A DNA stretch of 64,000 nucleotides from Candidatus Saccharibacteria bacterium UBA5150 (GCA_002413795.1 DHXS01000009.1:13355-77354); one strand, 5' to 3'; positions 50,140 to 58,714 are shown, counted from the stretch's first letter. Notes: generated by a model from the letters alone, not told the origin. Made by a program: numbers and translations.

Positions 50140-51810
50140 GTGGTCTTTGTCCTGTTTGATCTTGAGCGGGTCGGTCTGAGGATGTTCAACCGCCTGGACG
50201 ATGTTCTTGACCGGATCCTCGATCATTGCCCCGGCGCCACTAGCCCAGCCCGAGGGCTTAGCCTCGGGCTTGACTGTTGGGGCGTCAGCCGATGTGCCGT
50301 AGCTCGAATGAGTCGGGAAGTTGAATTGCGCGGCAGACGCTATAGGGCCGGAATCGTGGAAACCACTTCTGGCCGGAGTGTCACCGCCGGGGTTGCCGGC
50401 ATGGTGAGCAGGTTGTCGGTGAGGATTAGGGCCGGAATCGTGGGGGTGACTTTGCGCGGGTTGGTCGCCGCCGGGGTTGCCGAGTGTGTGAGCAGGTTGT
50501 CGGTGAGGATTAGGGCCGGAGTCGTGGGGAGTGCCGCCTGTGGGGCGAGGGTCGGGCCGCCAGACTTTCGGAGCGCTGTGGTGTCCGCCAACCTTGGGGC
50601 CTGAATCATGGGGAGTACCGCCCGTGGGGCGATGGTCAGGATGAGGACCGGCATTGGCAGCAGGACCAGGTCCGGAATCGTGGCGAGTGCCGCCAGTGGG
50701 GCGATGGTCGGGATGAGGGCCGGCATTAGCTTTAGGACCGACGCCGGAATCGTGGGGAGTACCTACCGCAGCGGGACGATGATCAGGCTGGGCGCCAGCA
50801 TTACCCTTAGGGCCAACGCCGGAATCGTGGGGATGACTGACCGCGGGGGTGTCGCCTCCGGGGTTGCCGAGTGTGTGAGCGGGTTGTCGGTGAGCAATAG
50901 GGCCGGAATCGTGAAAAGCGGTGGTGCTGCCACTCGAACCGGTGCCGTTAGAATTGGCTGAGCCGCCGCCACTGTTAGAGCCACCCAGGTTTATCTTTTC
51001 GCCGGGATGGATCAAATTGGGATTCTTAATCTGGGGGTTGAGGGCTTCCAGCTGTGACAGCGACATGCCATGCGCCTGGGCTATGGCATACATACTGTCG
51101 CCAGAGGCTACCGTGTGAGCCGAGCCGCTGGAAGGTGCAGATGACGGTGAAGATGCAGGTGAAGGTGCAACTCCAGCCGCGCCTGTCTGCCCGTGCTGTG
51201 GAGTACTGACACCAGCGCCCTGCCTTCCTTGATGAGAAGGCGCCGGAGCGACACCACCGGTGTTGGTTGGTCCCGCTTGGGAAGGTGCCGAGGGAGACAC
51301 CACCGTTCCCGCACCCGGTACGGGGTTGGCAGTGCTTTCACCCAAGCCGGCTGTCGGGTCGAGAAAAATCGGTTTGCCGCCATTATCACCCGCGAATTTG
51401 GGCCGGTCAGGCTTGGCAACAAACACTTTTCTATCATCGGGATAGATATGCCAGTCGCCGGCGTCGCCGGCACTGCTGTAACCTTGTACGACCTTATATG
51501 CCGCGCCGGGAACATCGCTGGGGCTGGCGGCAACTGGCGCCGGAGCAACTGGCGCTGAAGCATCTGGGGTTGGAGGTGGAGCCGCGGCAATCGGCGTGTT
51601 CTGCATGACGTCCGGGGGAAGCATAGCTGTAGGCCCGGGACTGCCACTCTGCCCAGGGTCGGCTGAACCGCCGGCGCGTTCGGGCTTCGCCACGAACACC
51701 GTTTTACCATCATAAATATGGAAGTCGCCGGGCACGCCTGCGCTGTTGGTGCCGCTCTGCACTTCGTACTGCTGGCCGCTCCGATCGTTACCTGTGTTAT
51801 TTATAGGCAT
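50131..51810 (-). CDS. LysM protein with HDSG-rich repeats
   Basis: A 559-residue protein without a signal peptide or membrane helix. Two related N-terminal modules (about residues 15-45 and 105-140) share the pattern GDFHIYD...VFVAKPER / GDWHIYP...VFVAKPDR. A LysM domain (HTVASGDSMYAIAQAHG, then LEALNPQI and HPGEKINL) is at about residue 230. The C-terminal 230 residues hold eight HDSG copies in two repeat types, PDHRPTGGTPHDSGP and HRQPAHTLGNPGGD. LysM binds peptidoglycan, but export would need an unusual route. Confidence 0.7.
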   Translation of the reverse strand: MPINNTGNDRSGQQYEVQSGTNSAGVPGDFHIYDGKTVFVAKPERAGGSADPGQSGSPGPTAMLPPDVMQNTPIAAAPPPTPDASAPVAPAPVAASPSDVPGAAYKVVQGYSSAGDAGDWHIYPDDRKVFVAKPDRPKFAGDNGGKPIFLDPTAGLGESTANPVPGAGTVVSPSAPSQAGPTNTGGVAPAPSHQGRQGAGVSTPQHGQTGAAGVAPSPASSPSSAPSSGSAHTVASGDSMYAIAQAHGMSLSQLEALNPQIKNPNLIHPGEKINLGGSNSGGGSANSNGTGSSGSTTAFHDSGPIAHRQPAHTLGNPGGDTPAVSHPHDSGVGPKGNAGAQPDHRPAAVGTPHDSGVGPKANAGPHPDHRPTGGTRHDSGPGPAANAGPHPDHRPTGGTPHDSGPKVGGHHSAPKVWRPDPRPTGGTPHDSGPNPHRQPAHTLGNPGGDQPAQSHPHDSGPNPHRQPAHHAGNPGGDTPARSGFHDSGPIASAAQFNFPTHSSYGTSADAPTVKPEAKPSGWASGAGAMIEDPVKNIVQAVEHPQTDPLKIKQDKDHTA

Positions 51811-51864
51811 TTCTAGTTTCCTTATTGTTTGTTTTAAGTTATTTGTTTTTTAACCTATGCGCGA

Positions 51865-51893
51865 ATGATAGCATAAGCGTCTTATAAAGTCAA
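51865..51893 (-). promoter_or_regulatory. Promoter of the LysM-repeat gene
   Basis: Minus strand: TTGACT (51893-51888), 17 bp ending TTATGC, TATCAT (51870-51865). The leader is about 48 nt. This is the clearest -35/extended -10 pair of the TTATGC-TATNAT type. Confidence 0.7.
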
Positions 51894-51899
51894 TCTGTT

Positions 51900-53807
51900 T
51901 TACAGCTGGCCGGCGACCTGCAGCTGGTAGACGTAGCGTTCCAGGCCGCCGAACTCCTCGACATCGGTCAGATGCCCGTCCTGCAGGACGTAGATTTTGT
52001 CCATCAGGCTGAGGAGCGGTACACGGTGTGTCACCAGCAGAACTGTTTTGTCCTGGATGAGCGAGCCGATCGAGTCATGGATCAGTTTTTCCGATTTGTC
52101 GTCAAGCGCCGAGGTCGGCTCGTCCATACAGATAATCGGGGCGTTCTTGAGCAAGGCGCGGGCGATCGAAATCCGCTGGCGCTGGCCGCCGCTCAGGCTG
52201 GAGCCGCCTTCGCCGGCGATCGACTCCATGCCCATCGGCAGTTTGTCAACGAATTCGGTTATATTGGCGGCTTGAGATGCCCAGGCGATTTCCTGCTGGG
52301 TCATCGCCCGACTGATGTCGCCGTCCTGCATATTTTCATAGATGGAGGTCGCGAATAGCTGGGGGGACTGGCTTATCCAGGCGATGTTGCGGCGCAGGTC
52401 TTGAAGGCTGACGGTCTGGATGTCGTGATCATCGACTAAAATCCGGCCGGCTGTTGGCTCGATATAGAGGTCTAACAGGCGCAGCAGCGTGCTCTTGCCC
52501 GCCCCGCTCGGCCCGACGATACCGATTTTTTGGCCCGGTTCGATTGTTAGGCTGACCTGGTCGAGCACGTTAGTGCCCCGGTAAGCGTACGAAACGTTTT
52601 GAAACTTTATCCTGCCTTGCACCTGCGGTAAGGCCTTGCCTTCGCGCAGACGCTCAACCCCCTCATGGTCGCTCAAAACCTCATAGACCCGTTTAACGTT
52701 CACCAGTTTTTGGCGGCGGATCGTAATTTGCGAGGTAATATCCTGGATCGGACCTATAAGATAGCCCATGTAGGTCATGAAGATCAGCAATTTACCCAGC
52801 GAAAATTGACCGTTAAGCGCCGCGGTGCCGCCAAAGTATATAACCATCGAGGTGCCGAGGATTACCACCAGACTGTCACTGAACTGGAAAAGCTTGCCCC
52901 ATAGCAGGCCTTTGCGGGAAATGACATAGGTCTGCTGCCAAAGGTCTTTTAGTTTTTGAACCTGGCGTTCCTGCAGGGTAAAGGCTTGGACGGCTTCAGT
53001 GTTATCGATCGACTCGGCGATTAAAGACGCCGTCTGACTGAATAATTTGACTAGCGCCTGGCCCAGCCGGCCCAGAATAGGCCCGAAGACGGCAACTGAA
53101 AATATCAGGAAAGGAATCACCACCAGCGTGATAATGGTCAGCTTGGCGTTGAGCGTCAGCATAATTGCCGTCACGCCAATAATTAATATGACCGAGCCGA
53201 TAATCTCGGATGTCGAATTGAGCACCAGGTCGGATAAGCTATTGGTGACGTCATTTTGCCGATAAATATAGTCGCCCTTGGGCAGGCGCCCTTCGTGATA
53301 AAGAGGCAGATGCAGAATGTGCCGAAAAGATTCTTCTTTTATGGAACGGTTCAGCCGATAGCCTATCTTCAGCAGTAATAAGTCTTTAAGAACGCCGAAG
53401 GCCTGCCCCAGCAAAAAAATCAGCAGGGTCAGCAGAGACACGATCAGGATGAGTGTCGGTGTATGCGTATAAGCCCGGAGCAGCCCCGGCGCCGGTATGA
53501 TCCCAAAAACCGAGTCAGCCAGTATTTTAAGAGGCCAGGGCTGGAGCAGGGCTATGGCCGAGGCAATGGTGTTGAGGATGACCATCAGGATGATGGCCGG
53601 TTTGGCCTGTAGGTAATATTTCTTCAGCCACGCCGTGAAGTCGGTGGTTTTTTGGCGGCGGCCATTCTCCAGCATCCAGGCATCGACGGCCTCTTTGACC
53701 AACTGTACCGGCCAGCCGGCCCGGTTCAGGCTGTAGGTAATAAAATCGACCGGGACACCCTTGGCTACCCCTTCTTCAATCGCTTTTTTCAGTCTCTCGT
53801 CTTGCAT
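51900..53807 (-). CDS. ABC transporter, fused permease-ATPase (exporter type)
   Basis: A 635-residue half-transporter. A 65-residue N-terminal cytoplasmic region precedes six membrane helices (about residues 70-360) and the ATPase domain: Walker A GPSGAGKSTLLRLL, Q-loop SQSPQLF, signature LSGGQRQRISIARALL, Walker B IICMDEPTSALD and the switch His in VTHR. It belongs to the MsbA/multidrug exporter group and should homodimerise; the substrate (lipid, peptide or drug) cannot be told. It is divergent from ychF. Confidence 0.92.
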   Translation of the reverse strand: MQDERLKKAIEEGVAKGVPVDFITYSLNRAGWPVQLVKEAVDAWMLENGRRQKTTDFTAWLKKYYLQAKPAIILMVILNTIASAIALLQPWPLKILADSVFGIIPAPGLLRAYTHTPTLILIVSLLTLLIFLLGQAFGVLKDLLLLKIGYRLNRSIKEESFRHILHLPLYHEGRLPKGDYIYRQNDVTNSLSDLVLNSTSEIIGSVILIIGVTAIMLTLNAKLTIITLVVIPFLIFSVAVFGPILGRLGQALVKLFSQTASLIAESIDNTEAVQAFTLQERQVQKLKDLWQQTYVISRKGLLWGKLFQFSDSLVVILGTSMVIYFGGTAALNGQFSLGKLLIFMTYMGYLIGPIQDITSQITIRRQKLVNVKRVYEVLSDHEGVERLREGKALPQVQGRIKFQNVSYAYRGTNVLDQVSLTIEPGQKIGIVGPSGAGKSTLLRLLDLYIEPTAGRILVDDHDIQTVSLQDLRRNIAWISQSPQLFATSIYENMQDGDISRAMTQQEIAWASQAANITEFVDKLPMGMESIAGEGGSSLSGGQRQRISIARALLKNAPIICMDEPTSALDDKSEKLIHDSIGSLIQDKTVLLVTHRVPLLSLMDKIYVLQDGHLTDVEEFGGLERYVYQLQVAGQL

Positions 53808-53858
53808 AAGCTTTTTCTAAGCATAACAGATAGGGTTCGCTATGATAAGGTAAAAGGT

Positions 53859-54938
53859 ATGTTATCCATCGCTATCGCCGGTCTGCCCAATGTTGGCAAG
53901 TCTACCCTGTTTAATGCCCTGACCGGCAGTAATATTCTGGCGGCCAACTACCCGTTTGCCACCATCGAGCCCAATACCGGCGTGGTGCCGGTGCCCGATG
54001 AACGGCTGAGCAAGCTGGCCGAGTTATATAAGACCAATAAAATCATTCCCGCTACCGTGACTTTCTTGGATATCGCCGGGCTGGTGGCCGGCGCCAGCGA
54101 GGGCGAGGGGCTGGGCAACCAGTTCCTGAGCCATATCCGGACTACCAACGCCATCGTCCAGGTGGTGCGGGCCTTTGACGACCCGAACGTAATGCATGTC
54201 GACGAAGCCCACGATCCGCGCAAAGACATAGATGTCATAAACACCGAGCTGGTGCTGGCCGACCTGCAAACCCTGTCAAAACGCCTGCCGCAGTTCGCCA
54301 AAGAGGCCCGCGCCAACCCCAAATTGCAGCCCGTTTTAGACGTTTACGAGCAAGTGAACAAGCTTTTGAACGATGGCCAGCCGCTCTGGAATTACCCTGA
54401 TATCGACCGTGAAATTATTGCCGACCTGCAATTGCTGACCGTTAAGCCGGTCATCTATTTATTCAACCTCGATGAGGCCGGCCTGGCCGACCAAAAGCGC
54501 CAACGCGAGCTGGCCGATTTGGTGTCGCCTGCCCGGGCGCTGTTCGTCTGCGCCAAGCTGGAAAGCGAGCTCAAAGACCTCGATGAGGCCGACGCCGCCG
54601 AGCTATTGGCCAGCTACGGCCAGGCCGAATCCGGGTTACTGCAATTGATCCATGCCGCCTACGACAGCCTGGGCCTGCAAAGCTACCTGACGGCCGGGCA
54701 AAAAGAGGTCCGCGCCTGGACCGTAACCCAAGGCGCCACGGCCCCGCAGGCCGCCGGTGTCATCCACGGCGACTTCGAACACGGCTTCATCGCCGCCGAA
54801 ATAGTTAATTACGACGACTTGCTTGCCGCCGGTTCGCTGGCGGCCGCCCGCAGTGCCGGCAAAGTCCGCACCGAAGGTAAAAACTACATTATGCAGTCCA
54901 ACGACGTCGTCGAATTCCGTTTTAACGTTAACAAGTAG
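53859..54938 (+). CDS. ychF: Redox-regulated ATPase YchF (Obg family)
   Basis: About 359 residues. The start MLSIAIAGLPNVGKSTLFNA (P-loop) and LDIAGLVAGASEGEGLGNQF (switch II) are standard, and the NxxE-like motif prefers ATP. A coiled-coil segment and a TGS domain (ending VEFRFNVNK) follow. YchF associates with ribosomes and affects stress responses. The frame is open back to 53652, but that part is antisense to the ABC transporter. TATGAT is 12 nt upstream. Confidence 0.95.
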   Translation: MLSIAIAGLPNVGKSTLFNALTGSNILAANYPFATIEPNTGVVPVPDERLSKLAELYKTNKIIPATVTFLDIAGLVAGASEGEGLGNQFLSHIRTTNAIVQVVRAFDDPNVMHVDEAHDPRKDIDVINTELVLADLQTLSKRLPQFAKEARANPKLQPVLDVYEQVNKLLNDGQPLWNYPDIDREIIADLQLLTVKPVIYLFNLDEAGLADQKRQRELADLVSPARALFVCAKLESELKDLDEADAAELLASYGQAESGLLQLIHAAYDSLGLQSYLTAGQKEVRAWTVTQGATAPQAAGVIHGDFEHGFIAAEIVNYDDLLAAGSLAAARSAGKVRTEGKNYIMQSNDVVEFRFNVNK

Positions 54939-55916
54939 CTAGATTTCGGCAGTCGGGGCCGATATTTTCGGCAGGTTCGGATCGGCGACGCGCGGAACGT
55001 GCGGGTGGAACGACGGCCGGTTGAATTTACGGTGGCGCAACAGCGTCGGCAGTTTGGAATAGGCTACTTTTAGCGGATTGACCTCTAATGAGTGGTCGCT
55101 AACGGCCAGAGTGACCATCGGGGTCGGCTGTGGTTTACCGAAAATCTCTTGCATGCCCTCGCTGTATATCTCATTCATTTGCGGGCTGGCGGCGCTGGCG
55201 GGCGGCAAAGCGGGCGGCAAAGCAGGTGCTACCGGCTGTTGCCAGGCCGTCTGGAGTTGCGCCGGTTGTAGCGAAGGATGGCTGACGCCGGTTTGGGCCT
55301 GGTGCTGGGCTAAAAGGCTCTGGGCAAACAGGTAATCCGACAGTTCGGGGCTGGGCCTTACCGGTTCGGGCAACGGCGTAGCCGGCTGAATACCGGCCTG
55401 CTGGGCCTGCTGTATTTGCTGGACCTGCAATTGGTACTGGCTTTGGGAGATTAAGTAGGTCTGCAACTGCTCCTTGATTTTCTCGAGGTGCTGGTTCTGG
55501 TCTTCCTGGTGGCTGGTCTGCTTCTTCTTAGCTTCAGCCATGCAGTGCTGGACGTGGCTTATAACCTTGCGCAGTCTCTGCTGGTTATAACTGCGCACTA
55601 CCAGGTTCCTGTTGCCGGTCGCGATACTGATCTGCGCTCCCAACAAACGGTGACTGTAGTCTATTTCGTTAATCATGTCGAAGCGCAGGTCTTCGACCGT
55701 CAGATAGTTCAGCGGTTTCTTATCAACCAATAAAACGCGGACATCTGTCGCCACTAAAAGGGCAAATCCGCCCTCGTAAATACCGTTAACGACCTCGTAA
55801 ATTTCTTCGCCGGGAATAATGATGTTATGGAGTTCGGCCACTTCACGCCGGCCCCAGCCGTTCGGTTTAAAACCAAGTTTCTTCAACTGTTTATTAACGG
55901 ATTGCTCAGTAACCAT
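54939..55916 (-). CDS. PH-domain-like protein with Gln/Pro-rich C-terminus
   Basis: About 325 residues. Residues 1-135 are predicted beta-rich and resemble bacterial PH/YokE-type domains (EIYEVVNGIYEGGFALLVATD, then VEDLRFDMINEI and ISIATGNRNLVV). A coiled coil follows, then a Gln/Pro/Ala-rich, low-complexity region of about 130 residues. No membrane helix is present. ATG 55916 has GGGAGG upstream and is preferred over ATG 56018. It is divergent from the Crp-like gene. Confidence 0.65.
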   Translation of the reverse strand: MVTEQSVNKQLKKLGFKPNGWGRREVAELHNIIIPGEEIYEVVNGIYEGGFALLVATDVRVLLVDKKPLNYLTVEDLRFDMINEIDYSHRLLGAQISIATGNRNLVVRSYNQQRLRKVISHVQHCMAEAKKKQTSHQEDQNQHLEKIKEQLQTYLISQSQYQLQVQQIQQAQQAGIQPATPLPEPVRPSPELSDYLFAQSLLAQHQAQTGVSHPSLQPAQLQTAWQQPVAPALPPALPPASAASPQMNEIYSEGMQEIFGKPQPTPMVTLAVSDHSLEVNPLKVAYSKLPTLLRHRKFNRPSFHPHVPRVADPNLPKISAPTAEI

Positions 55917-55968
55917 AGCGGACCTCCCGTAGCTACATACATAGTACCCCGCGCCGAAAAAACAAGTC

Positions 55969-56037
55969 GTGAAAATGTTCACCTCGCAAATGCGATTTTG
56001 ATCACAAATTGACATCAAGGCCCAACTCTATCATAAT
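55969..56037 (+). promoter_or_regulatory. Crp/Fnr-type binding sites and promoter
   Basis: TGCGA-TTTTGA-TCACA (55991-56006) closely matches the Crp consensus TGTGA-N6-TCACA. Directly after it come TTGACA (56009-56014), 17 bp, CATAAT (56032-56037). A second palindrome, GTGAA-AATG-TTCAC, is at 55969-55982. The site overlaps the region just upstream of the -35, where Crp-type regulators either activate or autoregulate. Confidence 0.7.
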
Positions 56038-56044
56038 AAACCCT

Positions 56045-56698
56045 ATGTTAGCGACGCTGAAGCAGACGGCGGAACTGGTGGAATTTTTCAGACTTCACGG
56101 TGTTAAGCAGACCTTCAGAAAAGGCGATTTCATCATTCGTCCGGGTGACGCCCCCCACGGGGTGTTTTTTATATACGAGGGACTGGTCAAGGCCTACGAT
56201 ATCACCAAATACAACGAAGAAAACCTGCTGATAATCCGCAAGCAGGACGAAATTTTCCCGCTCATTTGGGCCATGACCGGCAAAGAGCACCATATCATTT
56301 ACCAGACACTAGCGCCGACCACCACCTACCGCCTGAGCCGCGAGGCTTTCCTGGATTTTATCAAGACCAGCCCCGAAGCCCTGGCGCCACTGCTCGACAT
56401 GACCATGGAAATGTACCGCCTGCACGGCGAACGCATCCTGACGCTGGAGTACCGCTCGGTGCGGGAACGCATCATCTCTTTCCTGCTGACCATGTGCCAG
56501 CGTTTCGGCGTCCAAACCGAAGACGGCATGCTGATCGAGGTGCCCTTGCGCCACCAGGACATCGCCAGTTCGGTCAACGCCACCCGCGAGACTACCAGCC
56601 GCGAATTATCGGCCCTGGAGCGCAAAGGCCTGCTCAGAAACAAGCAATCTTTAATCTTACTAAAAGATTTGGACGCCCTGCACAAGCACCTCACCTAA
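56045..56698 (+). CDS. Crp/Fnr family transcriptional regulator
   Basis: A 217-residue protein. The cyclic-nucleotide-binding-like domain (KGDFIIRPGDAPHGVFFIYEG) is followed by a long dimer helix and a winged helix-turn-helix (RHQDIASSVNATRETTSREL). The cAMP-contact residues are not obvious and there are no Fnr-type cysteines, so the effector is unknown. ATG 56045 is 7 nt after CATAAT, so a leaderless mRNA is predicted. A Crp-like box lies just upstream, so autoregulation is likely. Confidence 0.9.
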   Translation: MLATLKQTAELVEFFRLHGVKQTFRKGDFIIRPGDAPHGVFFIYEGLVKAYDITKYNEENLLIIRKQDEIFPLIWAMTGKEHHIIYQTLAPTTTYRLSREAFLDFIKTSPEALAPLLDMTMEMYRLHGERILTLEYRSVRERIISFLLTMCQRFGVQTEDGMLIEVPLRHQDIASSVNATRETTSRELSALERKGLLRNKQSLILLKDLDALHKHLT

Positions 56699-56709
56699 GC
56701 TGGCTTGGC

Positions 56710-57429
56710 TTATGCTTTTCTTAACAGGTAGAAGCGCTCCAGGTTGCCCTTGGCGCCGGCCACCGCCGAATCAGCCTTATCAACCACTACGAACCGCTTT
56801 ATTGCCCAGCTTTCAAAGTCTTTAAGGATCTGGCGCCGCATTTTATCGTTCTTGATAACGCCTTTATGCTTCAGCCCGGCCTGCTCCGCCTCGAATTGCG
56901 GCTTTACCATGGCCACGATCTCGGTCCGCTCCGACACCAGATCGGCCACGTGCGGCAATATGTCGCGCAGACTTATAAAGGACACGTCTATAACGACTAC
57001 GTCCGGCTGGCTGCTCAGCGCGTTAAGGTCGCGGATATCGGTTTGCTCGTGCAATTCGATGCCGGAGTTATTTCGTAAGCTGGGATGCAGCTGGTCGGTA
57101 CCGGCTTCAACGGCTATCACTTTGCCGGCGCCATGCTGTAGGGCGTAATCCGTGAAGCCGCCGGTGCTACTGCCGACATCCAGAACCGTTTTGTCTTTAA
57201 AATCGAGCTTTAGGGCTTCGGCCACGCTGGCCAGCTTCAGCGCCGCCCGGCTGACGTACCGCTCCTCGGCCGTCACCTCAATTTTGTCACTTTTGTTTAC
57301 CGGATAACCGGGTTTACTGATAATTTTGCCCTCAACTTTTACCTCGCCGAGCTTAATATAGCTCTCGGCCTGGCTGCGCGTGCTCACCAACCCCAGTTCT
57401 ACAAGCCTTTGATCGAGTCTGGATTTCAT
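56710..57429 (-). CDS. tlyA: TlyA-family rRNA 2'-O-methyltransferase
   Basis: A 239-residue protein with an N-terminal S4 RNA-binding domain (RLDQRLVELGLVSTRSQAES) and an FtsJ-like methyltransferase domain: KTVLDVGSSTGGFTDYAL (SAM site) and DVVVIDVSFISL. TlyA methylates 16S and 23S rRNA and is linked to capreomycin sensitivity in mycobacteria. It is convergent with the Crp-like gene. Confidence 0.92.
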   Translation of the reverse strand: MKSRLDQRLVELGLVSTRSQAESYIKLGEVKVEGKIISKPGYPVNKSDKIEVTAEERYVSRAALKLASVAEALKLDFKDKTVLDVGSSTGGFTDYALQHGAGKVIAVEAGTDQLHPSLRNNSGIELHEQTDIRDLNALSSQPDVVVIDVSFISLRDILPHVADLVSERTEIVAMVKPQFEAEQAGLKHKGVIKNDKMRRQILKDFESWAIKRFVVVDKADSAVAGAKGNLERFYLLRKA

Positions 57430-57522
57430 TTTCTAAGTCTAGCACGAACTTTTACACATGTTGTGGATGCATCAACGCCAGTTTGCGTATGTTCCCTGTA
57501 AGTACCTGCTTAAAGTGGTGTA

Positions 57523-57545
57523 TAACGTGTGTATATGATACGTTA
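57523..57545. promoter_or_regulatory. Inverted repeat upstream of the second RHH gene
   Basis: TAACGT (57523-57528) and ACGTTA (57540-57545) flank 11 bp that contain TATGAT, a likely -10. A repressor binding both arms would cover the promoter, consistent with autoregulation by the adjacent RHH protein. Confidence 0.5.
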
Positions 57546-57550
57546 AGTGC

Positions 57551-57925
57551 ATGACTTTAAGCAATGGCCGAAACGGACAAAGTGGTGAGGGAAGTGGGCA
57601 AGATAGTCAGGCTGGCGAACACGGCAAGGCCAAAGCCAGGCCGATCAAAAAACGCCGCAGATACGGGGCCAAAATGACACGGGTCAGTTTAAGCCTCCCT
57701 CAAGGCCTGCTGGACATGGCTGATAAAGCGGCCGAGCAGGATTTTACTACCCGCAGTGACATAGTTCGAATGTCGGTCCTCTGGTATCTGCGGCCGCAAG
57801 GGCGGGATCTTGATCAAACGGACCCAGATTACATCTTCAAAACCCTCCAGCACCGCAAGGCCCGCGTAGGCATTAAGCAAATAATCGAGAACATTGATAA
57901 ATTCGACGACGTTTACGACGTCTAG
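57551..57925 (+). CDS. Ribbon-helix-helix DNA-binding protein
   Basis: A 124-residue protein. A basic, Gly/Lys-rich N-terminal arm of about 40 residues (KAKARPIKKRRRYGAKM) precedes an RHH domain: TRVSLSLPQGLLDMADKAAEQ, then FTTRSDIVRMSVLWYL. The tail may be protein-binding. It differs from the RHH protein at 523 in its long basic arm. TATGAT is 11 nt upstream. The stop overlaps the convergent efp gene by 4 nt. Confidence 0.8.
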   Translation: MTLSNGRNGQSGEGSGQDSQAGEHGKAKARPIKKRRRYGAKMTRVSLSLPQGLLDMADKAAEQDFTTRSDIVRMSVLWYLRPQGRDLDQTDPDYIFKTLQHRKARVGIKQIIENIDKFDDVYDV

Positions 57926-58488
57926 TCTTTGACGCGTTCGCGGTAGGCGCCGGTGGTGGTATCGACCGATATAACGTCGCCCTGCTTTATAAAGGCGGGC
58001 ACTTTAATGGTCAGGCCGGTTTCGAGCGTGGCGTCTTTGGTAATCGACGAGCTGGTGTCGCCTTTAACGGCATCTTCGGTGTAAGTTACCAGCAGTGGCA
58101 CGTTCTTGGGCAGCTCGACGCTGATCGGCCGGCCGTTAAACAGCTGCAGCTGGACGCGGTCGCCTTCTTTTAGGTAGCCGGCACCGTCACCGACCAGGTC
58201 GGCCGCAATCTCGAACTGGTTAAAGCTGTCTTCGTTCATAAAGAAAAAATTACTGCCGTCGTTATACAGATATTGGGCGGCCTGGCCGGTAACATCGGCG
58301 CTGTCCAGCTGTTCGTTGCCCTTAAACGTCTTCTCCAGCACCTTGCCGCTGAGCAGGCTTTTGATGCGGACGTTAACGATCGAGCCGCCGCGGCCCATAA
58401 CCTTCTGCTTGTAGTCAACCACCTTAAAAGGCTCCCCTTCCCACTGGAAGAGAGTACCTTTCTTAAGATCGGTGATGCTCAGGGCCAT
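57922..58488 (-). CDS. efp: Elongation factor P
   Basis: A 188-residue protein of three beta-barrel domains that relieves ribosome stalling at polyproline. The domain I loop at the tip of the tRNA-like fold reads KVMGRGGS, with Arg33 in a Gly-rich loop in place of the modified Lys of the E. coli PGKG loop. So the lysylation pathway (EpmA) is probably not used; the fold otherwise follows EF-P to the end (TTTGAYRERV). It precedes no modification gene. Confidence 0.95.
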   Translation of the reverse strand: MALSITDLKKGTLFQWEGEPFKVVDYKQKVMGRGGSIVNVRIKSLLSGKVLEKTFKGNEQLDSADVTGQAAQYLYNDGSNFFFMNEDSFNQFEIAADLVGDGAGYLKEGDRVQLQLFNGRPISVELPKNVPLLVTYTEDAVKGDTSSSITKDATLETGLTIKVPAFIKQGDVISVDTTTGAYRERVKD

Positions 58489-58498
58489 AAAGCAGCTC

Positions 58499-58702
58499 CT
58501 AGTTGGTGGCTACGAACGGCAGCAGCGCGATGTGGCGGGCGCGCTTGATAGCGATGCTCAGGCGGCGCTGCTGGCTCTCGGTCAGGCCGGTTTTCTTGCG
58601 CGATTCGATCTGCCCGTAGATGTTAACGTAACGCTGAAGGGTTTTAAAATCCTTGTAGTCGAAATAGGCTACGTCGGTTCGGTGTTTAAATATCTTGGCC
58701 AT
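58499..58702 (-). CDS. rpsR: 30S ribosomal protein S18
   Basis: A 67-residue protein with the S18 core (FKTLQRYVNIYGQIESRKKTG, then QRRLSIAIKRARHIALLPF). It lacks the N-terminal zinc cysteines of some S18 proteins. It follows ssb in the rpsF-ssb-rpsR order and pairs with S6 in the 30S platform. Confidence 0.96.
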   Translation of the reverse strand: MAKIFKHRTDVAYFDYKDFKTLQRYVNIYGQIESRKKTGLTESQQRRLSIAIKRARHIALLPFVATN

Positions 58703-58714
58703 GTTTCTCCTTAA

